Positions 32,474-37,552 of a DNA stretch of 37,552 bases are shown here, piece after piece (positions within the stretch are counted from its first letter, which is position 1; each line of letters starts with the position of its first letter). The DNA comes from an uncultured Alcaligenaceae bacterium (GTDB lineage Bacteria > Pseudomonadota > Gammaproteobacteria > Burkholderiales > Burkholderiaceae_B), in contig CALFXX010000128.1 of the NCBI GenBank assembly GCA_937952975.1, positions 1 to 37,552 on the forward strand, in the 5' to 3' direction. A program made the position numbers and the translations under genes. Below the pieces are notes generated by a model. The model saw only the letters and a list, made by a program, of their open reading frames with translations. It was not told where the DNA came from and searched no databases.

Positions 32474-33814
32474 TCAGTGCGATACGCTTAAGGCACGACC
32501 AACGACTCCGGCATCGGACGCTTGACCGACAGCGCGACACGCGGCGAGTGCCTGCGTTGCTTGTTCCGGTGTCATGACGTTTGATGCCAGGTCCATAAAC
32601 TTTGCATCCACTTGTTCGTCATTCATTGGCCGTTCGATACTGCCTAAGGCATGTACGACATGGTGATGTAGAACGCGGCCATCTTGCAGTGTCATGGTGA
32701 CTTTTGCTTCGTCTACCCTAAGGCCAGGCTCAATGGCGACTTGCACCTTCGAGCGCAGAGTGTTGACGGCAGGGATTTGAACAGCTGCATCTGAGTATTG
32801 TCTAGCCTGGCTCTTGCCCTCGTGGGTCACGATTGCTGCTGAGTGCTGCACGCTGAATTTGCCTTCAAGCCCCGTCGTTGGAGCGCTTTTTCCGGTGAGT
32901 TCGAGCACGAGTGGGTGTACCTTCAGATCAATTTGTTTGATGTCATCTGAACTAAATTGATGCTGCTGGCGCAAGGTTAGGCAGCCATCGATAATCGGAT
33001 GAATCACCAAGCCACAGGCATAGGGCTTAAAGCTATTTTCAAGGGTATGCCATACCTCGCCAAGGCCGTCAGTGGTTTTGGCTAAGTTCTGTTCGGTTGA
33101 CAAGACGTGAGCAAAACCCCGTGGCGCTTCAATGGCGCGTAGTGAGCTGGTAAAGCCAGACTGCGCCATGAGCGACGCACTGAGGCCGCTTTGTGCGGCG
33201 CGCCCGGGATGAAGGCTTTTGCACATGGTTCCAAACACTTCGCGCAACCCCGAGGCTTGTGTTGCAGCGATCCCTAATGCCCAAGCCATTTGTTGGGCGT
33301 CTAGCTTAAGTGCGCGACCAACCGCTGCCGCAGCGCCAAAGCCGCCGACAGTGCCTGTGACATGCCAGCCGATATCGTAGTGGGCAGGGCAGACACCTAA
33401 CGCGATTCGGCACTCGACCTCAATACCAAAGACAATGGCCTCAATGAAGGCATTACCGTCAATGGGATGGTACTCGGCTAACGCAAGTAACGCAGAGAGC
33501 ACCGGGCCGCTTGGATGTACCAGCGTTGCCATGTGCGTGTCATCAAAGTCGAGTACGTGTGAACTGATGCCGTTGAAGAGCGCTGCGTTCAGGGCATCGA
33601 CTCGGTCATTACGACCGATCACGCTTGCCTGCGGCGCGCCGATAAAAGGGCGCATCGCCGTCATCGCGTTTAATAAGGCCGGATGGCGCGCTCCACCTAA
33701 CGCGCAGCCAGCCCAGTTCACGAAGCTACGGACAGCAATCGCGCGTACGTCTTCAGGAATGTTTGCGCCATCAAAACTTGTGATGAAAGTCGCGAGTGTT
33801 TCAGTGGTGCCCAT
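32474..33814 (-). CDS. MmgE/PrpD family protein (2-methylcitrate dehydratase-like)
   Basis: The protein has 446 residues. The family N-terminus (IAVRSFVNWAGCALGG), GISSHVLDFDDTH, HVTGTVGGFGAAAAVGRAL, SLHPGRAAQSGLSASL and FKPYACGLVIHPIIDG are clear. The group includes 2-methylcitrate dehydratase, cis-aconitate decarboxylase and many uncharacterised dehydratases or decarboxylases. It follows a Bug gene by 24 bp and an amidase before that, so the three probably form an operon. It is unlikely to be the methylcitrate-cycle enzyme itself because prpB/prpC partners are not adjacent. Confidence 0.9.
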   Translation of the reverse strand: MGTTETLATFITSFDGANIPEDVRAIAVRSFVNWAGCALGGARHPALLNAMTAMRPFIGAPQASVIGRNDRVDALNAALFNGISSHVLDFDDTHMATLVHPSGPVLSALLALAEYHPIDGNAFIEAIVFGIEVECRIALGVCPAHYDIGWHVTGTVGGFGAAAAVGRALKLDAQQMAWALGIAATQASGLREVFGTMCKSLHPGRAAQSGLSASLMAQSGFTSSLRAIEAPRGFAHVLSTEQNLAKTTDGLGEVWHTLENSFKPYACGLVIHPIIDGCLTLRQQHQFSSDDIKQIDLKVHPLVLELTGKSAPTTGLEGKFSVQHSAAIVTHEGKSQARQYSDAAVQIPAVNTLRSKVQVAIEPGLRVDEAKVTMTLQDGRVLHHHVVHALGSIERPMNDEQVDAKFMDLASNVMTPEQATQALAACRAVGQASDAGVVGRALSVSH

Positions 33815-33838
33815 GTTGATCCAATCGTAAAAGTAAAA

Positions 33839-34843
33839 TCATTCGGCTTTTAACTTCGCCTTATCAATAACCTCAGTCCACTTCACGACTTCTTCGCGAA
33901 TGAGCGCATCAAATTGCTCAGGTGATTGGCCGCCGGGTTCGGCTCCCATCGCAGCAAGTTGTTTTTTCATCTCATCGGCCTGCAGTGCAGCGGCCACGTC
34001 ACGGTTGATTTTAGAAATGACGGCTGGAGGCGTACCTGTCGGCGTGACGATACCCCACCACTGCAATACCGAATAACCTGGCACATCACGCGCGATTGGC
34101 GGTACCGTTGGGATCGCAGGAAATGCCTGTAGTGTGGTCACGCCCAATGCCTTGAGGCGCCCATTTTTGATGTGCTCGATCAGGGCCGGTACCGGACCAA
34201 AAAAGGCTTGAACTTGACCTCCCATCAAGTCGGTTAAGGCCGGACCTGTACCCTTGTAGGCAACATGTGTCATCTGCACGTTGGCCATCAGCGCAAGTAG
34301 TTCACCAGCCAAATGGGGCGAGCTACCGACACCCGCTGAGGCATAGTTAATTAAACCGGGTTTAGCGCGCGCGAGCGCAATAAATTCTTGTACCGAGTTG
34401 ATTGGGCTTGAACTATTGACCACCAAAACCAGTGGGCCTGAGGCTGCAAGGACGACTCCCGTAAAGTTCTTTTCAGGATCAAAAGAGAGATTCTTGTAGA
34501 GTGCGCCGTTGATGGCATGACTTGGTGATGCCATCAGTAGCGTGTAGCCGTCGGCAGGTGCTTTTGAGACCTGATCTGTTCCGATTGAGCCACCAGCCCC
34601 GGCTTTGTTTTCGATCACGACGGTTTGGCCCCATGCCGTTGTGAGCTTTTGCCCAATGGCGCGAGCCAGAATGTCTGCACCGCCACTTGGAGGGTAGGGC
34701 ACGACCATGCGTACAGTCTTATCTGGGTACGTAGGTTGTGCCCAAGTCAACGTTGCACTCAAAGCCAAGAGTGCAAAAAGGGATGCTCGCAGTCGTAGAC
34801 GAGACTGACTCAACGATCGCTTGCATGGCTGAGACAAGAACAT
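33839..34843 (-). CDS. Bug-family (TctC-like) periplasmic substrate-binding protein
   Basis: The protein has 334 residues with a Sec signal (RASLFALLALSATLTWAQ). The ligand loop is VPYPPSGGAD, with Ser for the first Gly. AGAGGSIGTDQV, ADGYTLLMAS, LSFDPEKNFTGV and VAYKGTGPALTDLM follow in order. The gene lies between an amidase (30-bp gap) and MmgE/PrpD (24-bp gap) on the same strand, suggesting that all act on one substrate pathway. Confidence 0.93.
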   Translation of the reverse strand: MFLSQPCKRSLSQSRLRLRASLFALLALSATLTWAQPTYPDKTVRMVVPYPPSGGADILARAIGQKLTTAWGQTVVIENKAGAGGSIGTDQVSKAPADGYTLLMASPSHAINGALYKNLSFDPEKNFTGVVLAASGPLVLVVNSSSPINSVQEFIALARAKPGLINYASAGVGSSPHLAGELLALMANVQMTHVAYKGTGPALTDLMGGQVQAFFGPVPALIEHIKNGRLKALGVTTLQAFPAIPTVPPIARDVPGYSVLQWWGIVTPTGTPPAVISKINRDVAAALQADEMKKQLAAMGAEPGGQSPEQFDALIREEVVKWTEVIDKAKLKAE

Positions 34844-34873
34844 AAGAGGCTCGCTTTGAAAGGGCCGTAGCGG

Positions 34874-36181
34874 TTATGGTTTTTGGTTCAAAATTTCATT
34901 CATGCGCTGCGCTGCTTGTAACGCCAGAGTATCTTGACCCTTCGGGCATATCACTTCTAGTCCTATTGGTAAGGGGCCCGGCACTGGAACAGGAATGCTG
35001 ACGCTAGGCATTCCTAGAATCGTCCACAGCTTACTAAAACAAGAATCGCCTGGGTCTTTCTCTGCAAGCAGGGGTGCATAGCCTGGCGAGCTTGGGGTGA
35101 GTATGCACGTCGCACCTGCAAATAGGCTTGCGCTTTGTTCACTGCACGCTCGACCCAGACTTTTTGCTTCCTCATATCTTTGACTGGGTATCTTCTGCGC
35201 ACGTTGAAGTTTCTGTTGTACTCCGGCCGAGAGGCCCGCGCGGTGATGCAGCCATTCGTGCTCGAGCGAAGCAAGCCCTTCAACATCGCTGATGACATCA
35301 AGTGCAGTCCCTAGTTTTTCAAAACCAGAGGGCAGGTTGATTTTTGTCACGCGAATACCTGCCCGCTCAAGTCGCTCGCGCGCCAAAGACATCGCCTCGC
35401 GGGTCGCAGTTTCTGCAAGTGACCAAAAAGGGTCTTCACAGAAACCGACAACCAGTTCGTTCGTGAACCCCTGTTCGAACTCTTTGAGCCCTTGCCAGTC
35501 TGAGAGCAAACTCAGTGCAATGGCCGCATCCTGGACGTTGCGGGTATGCACGCCCAGCGTATCGAGTGTCGGCGACATCCGCTTGACGCCGGCGATATCA
35601 ATTAATCCATAGCTTGCTTTGAAACCAACAACTCCACAATAGGAGGCAGGTCGAACAATCGACCCGGCTGTCTGGGTGCTCAAGGCTAAGGGAACCATGC
35701 CGGCACCGACGGCTGCCGCAGAGCCGCTTGATGAGCCGCCTGGGGTGTGCAGCGCAGAAAATGGATTGCGCGTTGGGCTCACGTTGCCGCGGGTTGCAAA
35801 TTCTTGGGTGGTTGTTTTGCCCAGAACGATCGCCCCTGCATCGAGCGCACGCTTGACGATATTTGCGTTGGCTGTTGGTTGATGGGTTTGATAGATCGGA
35901 GAGTTGTAACTGGTGATAAAGTCGTTGGTGTCGATAATGTCTTTGACGCCAATCGGGATGCCATGCAGCAGGCCGCGAGGTGACTCTTTGTCGAGTTGTT
36001 GCGCGCGCGCCAGTGCTGCCTTGGCATTTAGGCTTGCCCACGCTAGGATAGAAGGGTCGACCTGCGCGATGCGCTCAAGGCAACTCGTGACCAGCGCTTC
36101 AGACGTTAAATCGCCTGCACGGATCGCCTGAGCCATCTGGCCGAGCGTCAGTTGATAGGGTTCAGTCATAGGTCTCATCAT
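34874..36181 (-). CDS. Amidase signature family hydrolase
   Basis: The protein has 435 residues. The Ser-cisSer-Lys triad region is intact: Lys80 in GIPIGVKD, the cis-Ser in GGSSSGSAAA (148-157), and nucleophile Ser174 in TAGSIVRPAS. These cytoplasmic enzymes hydrolyse amides to acid plus ammonia. Close relatives are annotated as amidases or as allophanate-hydrolase-like and Glu-tRNA amidotransferase A subunits; no GatB/C partner is present. The start is uncertain (ATG 36181, 36178 or 36169). It is first in the amidase-bug-prpD unit. Confidence 0.9.
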   Translation of the reverse strand: MMRPMTEPYQLTLGQMAQAIRAGDLTSEALVTSCLERIAQVDPSILAWASLNAKAALARAQQLDKESPRGLLHGIPIGVKDIIDTNDFITSYNSPIYQTHQPTANANIVKRALDAGAIVLGKTTTQEFATRGNVSPTRNPFSALHTPGGSSSGSAAAVGAGMVPLALSTQTAGSIVRPASYCGVVGFKASYGLIDIAGVKRMSPTLDTLGVHTRNVQDAAIALSLLSDWQGLKEFEQGFTNELVVGFCEDPFWSLAETATREAMSLARERLERAGIRVTKINLPSGFEKLGTALDVISDVEGLASLEHEWLHHRAGLSAGVQQKLQRAQKIPSQRYEEAKSLGRACSEQSASLFAGATCILTPSSPGYAPLLAEKDPGDSCFSKLWTILGMPSVSIPVPVPGPLPIGLEVICPKGQDTLALQAAQRMNEILNQKP

Positions 36182-36249
36182 CTTTTTAGGGTACTTTACT
36201 GCATATTGCGAGCGCCTCGAAGGTCGCCTGTCATCCAGTCATTTGCTTA

Positions 36250-36277
36250 TGCAAGCTTGAGTGCCTGCAAGCTAGAG
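36250..36277. promoter_or_regulatory. Direct repeats in the amidase/hydratase divergent promoter region
   Basis: TGCAAGCTTGAG (36250-36261) and TGCAAGCTAGAG (36266-36277) differ at one base and are spaced 16 bp start to start. An overlapping palindrome, TTGCTTATGCAA, precedes the first. The 172-bp gap separates divergent genes, so a shared operator is possible. No clear promoter hexamers could be fixed. Confidence 0.4.
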
Positions 36278-36353
36278 CACAATTTTGCAGATTGACTTAT
36301 TCTGATCGTTGTTCACTTGCTTGTATTGTTAACCATCACGCTTAGGATTTTTT

Positions 36354-37142
36354 ATGCAACCCCAACAGATTCAGCAAGCCGTTTCTGCCCTATTGCCGGC
36401 GTTTCGCGATCACGGTCGCCTTGTCGCGCTTGATCCCAGTTGTCGCCCAACGAACCGTGCTGAGGGCTATGAAGTGCAGGCCGCAATGCTCAAGGCTGTC
36501 GGGGAGCCCGGCAATGGCTGGAAAATTGCTGCCACGAGTGCAGCAGGGCAAAAGCATATTGGGGTGAGTGGGCCGCTTGCAGGGCGCTTGTTGCAATCAC
36601 GTTGTTTAGCAGATGGCGCTACGGTTTCGCTTGACGGTAACTTTATGGCGGTAGCCGAAGCAGAGTTTGCCTTTCGGATTGGCCAAGATATCAAGCGTAC
36701 GGGCAGTGCACCCTTAAGCCTGTCAGAAGTGATGGCGGGCGTCGAAGCCTTGCACGTCGCGATTGAAGTGCCTGCGTCGCGTTTTGAAGATTTCGCCACA
36801 GCAGGTGAGGCGCAATTGATCGCCGAGTTTGCCTGCGCGTGCTTTTTTGTCGTGGGTCAAGAAGTCAAGGTGGATTGGCGCAGCGTTGACTTAAAGGATC
36901 ATCAAGTGAGTGTGACTTGCAATGGCGCCACGGTGGCTCAAGGACAGGGATCAAACGTCTTGGGTGATCCAAGGCTTGCGTTAACTTGGTTGGCGAATGA
37001 ACTTGTAGATCACGGCCGGCATCTGCAAGCAGGGGATATTGTGATGACGGGTACGTGTGTGGTACCAGTACCCGTTAAGGTCGGTGATGCGGTGACTGCG
37101 GACTTCGGCGTATTTGGCTCTGTGAGCGCGCGCTTCAAATAA
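36354..37142 (+). CDS. 2-keto-4-pentenoate hydratase/fumarylacetoacetate hydrolase family
   Basis: The protein has 262 residues. Typical features are GWKIAATSAAGQ, VAEAEFAFRIG with the metal-binding acidic pair, GVEALHVAIEVPASRF and VMTGTCVVPVPVKVGD. The MhpD-like enzymes add water to 2-oxopent-4-enoates in meta-cleavage pathways; some relatives decarboxylate 4-oxalocrotonate. AGGA is six bases before ATG 36354. It stands alone with a terminator after it and no meta-cleavage dioxygenase in view, so the pathway is unassigned. Confidence 0.9.
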   Translation: MQPQQIQQAVSALLPAFRDHGRLVALDPSCRPTNRAEGYEVQAAMLKAVGEPGNGWKIAATSAAGQKHIGVSGPLAGRLLQSRCLADGATVSLDGNFMAVAEAEFAFRIGQDIKRTGSAPLSLSEVMAGVEALHVAIEVPASRFEDFATAGEAQLIAEFACACFFVVGQEVKVDWRSVDLKDHQVSVTCNGATVAQGQGSNVLGDPRLALTWLANELVDHGRHLQAGDIVMTGTCVVPVPVKVGDAVTADFGVFGSVSARFK

Positions 37143-37145
37143 AAA

Positions 37146-37176
37146 CTCGGCCGTCACCAACTTGATGACTGCCGAG
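37146..37176. terminator. Bidirectional intrinsic terminator between convergent genes
   Basis: CTCGGCCGTCA (37146-37156) pairs with TGACTGCCGAG (37166-37176) with one mismatch, around a 9-nt loop. On the minus strand the stem is followed by TTTTTATTT, a good release tract for the DUF6152-like gene. On the plus strand CAATTTTCT follows, serving the hydratase gene. Confidence 0.8.
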
Positions 37177-37237
37177 CAATTTTCTAGCAGCGTGTTGAGC
37201 AATCGTCGTCACCCCTACACGTCTTTATCTTGTTACA

Positions 37238-37552
37238 TTATTTTGCCGCGGGTGCAGTCTCTTCTTGCAGGTTGGGGCGCTCTTGAGCGCGAATGTCTGC
37301 GGTTAAAACCTTACCCGAGTCGGCGACCGTAATTTTCTTTAAGGCACCGCCCTTGTCTCCGTTGCGCAGGGGGCTGAAATTAACAGTGACCTTGTCGCCT
37401 TTTTTAACGGCGGTGCGAGTCCAACCGCCTGCACGCACTAAATTGCCGGGGCTTGTCATTTCCATCAGCCAAAGGGCTGGAGCCTCGCCTTCTTTGGTGA
37501 CGCCGTAAATAAAGATGGCGACGTGTGGGTTGGTCCACTGAACTTCGCGCAC
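37238..37552 (-). CDS. DUF6152-like protein, C-terminal part
   Basis: The gene runs off the right edge; 104 residues are visible and the true start is outside. The visible part contains VQWTNPHVAIFIYGV, a WLMEMTSPGNLVRAGGW segment, KKGDKVTVNFSPLRNGDKGG and a charged tail. This resembles DUF6152-type periplasmic proteins of proteobacteria, which have no established function. The family call is from memory of the WTNPH and SPG motifs. Confidence 0.65.
   Translation of the reverse strand: MREVQWTNPHVAIFIYGVTKEGEAPALWLMEMTSPGNLVRAGGWTRTAVKKGDKVTVNFSPLRNGDKGGALKKITVADSGKVLTADIRAQERPNLQEETAPAAK

Overview
The window looks like chromosomal DNA of a betaproteobacterium, most likely order Burkholderiales and possibly an Alcaligenaceae-like lineage. 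The main reason is the dense set of Bug-type (TctC-like) periplasmic receptors mixed with LivKHMGF transporters, CoA ligases, MmgE/PrpD, isocitrate-lyase-superfamily and xanthine-dehydrogenase-type genes, a mix typical of Bordetella, Achromobacter and Cupriavidus relatives. Base composition looks moderate (by eye slightly above half G+C, not computed). I see no rRNA, tRNA, transposase, integrase or CRISPR array. The genes are tightly packed, and no gene-free stretch exceeds 300 bases.

Layout. 1-3506: the end of a Bug receptor, then two isocitrate-lyase-superfamily paralogues on opposite strands around a permuted papain-like hydrolase. 3648-6362: an Fsr-type MFS exporter, a GFA-family zinc protein and an Asp/Glu-racemase-fold protein that lacks both usual cysteines. 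6344-13842: two CoA ligases, an SDR without its catalytic tyrosine and three Bug receptors. 13920-18553: a complete branched-chain-amino-acid-type ABC operon (receptor, LivH, LivM, LivG, LivF). 18568-21370 (minus): a Bug receptor followed by a D-aminoacylase-family amidohydrolase. 21549-26486 (plus): a three-subunit molybdenum hydroxylase (FAD, 2Fe-2S and Mo subunits), an overlapping MoaD/ThiS-like protein and a Bug receptor. 26622-36181 (minus): amidase, Bug receptor and MmgE/PrpD, then a second Liv operon with a LivM-LivG fusion, and an NMT1-like protein without a signal peptide. 36354-37552: a 2-keto-4-pentenoate-hydratase/FAH-family gene, a bidirectional terminator and the C-terminal part of a DUF6152-like gene.

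How the genes fit together. The theme is capture and breakdown of small organic acids, amides or acylated amino acids. Ten substrate-binding-type proteins lie here (seven Bug, two Liv-type, one NMT1-like), but there are no TctA/TctB membrane partners for the Bug proteins and no transcription-factor gene. Several Bug genes sit directly beside a catabolic enzyme, which suggests receptor-enzyme modules. Real substrates cannot be read from sequence.

Non-coding structure includes a 12-bp perfect inverted repeat across a bug stop codon (864-911), a GTTGAAC-like heptamer array (26511-26578), a 16-bp-stem hairpin (27567-27602), a 19-bp tandem repeat inside the second Liv operon (28896-28952), a good sigma70-like promoter with an adjacent inverted repeat before livH (32337-32384), and direct repeats in the 36.2 kb divergent promoter region. 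I found no single locus that is clearly a new system. The best candidates for new biology are the active-site-depleted enzymes, the MoaD-like partner of the molybdenum hydroxylase and the repeat-bearing intergenic regions.
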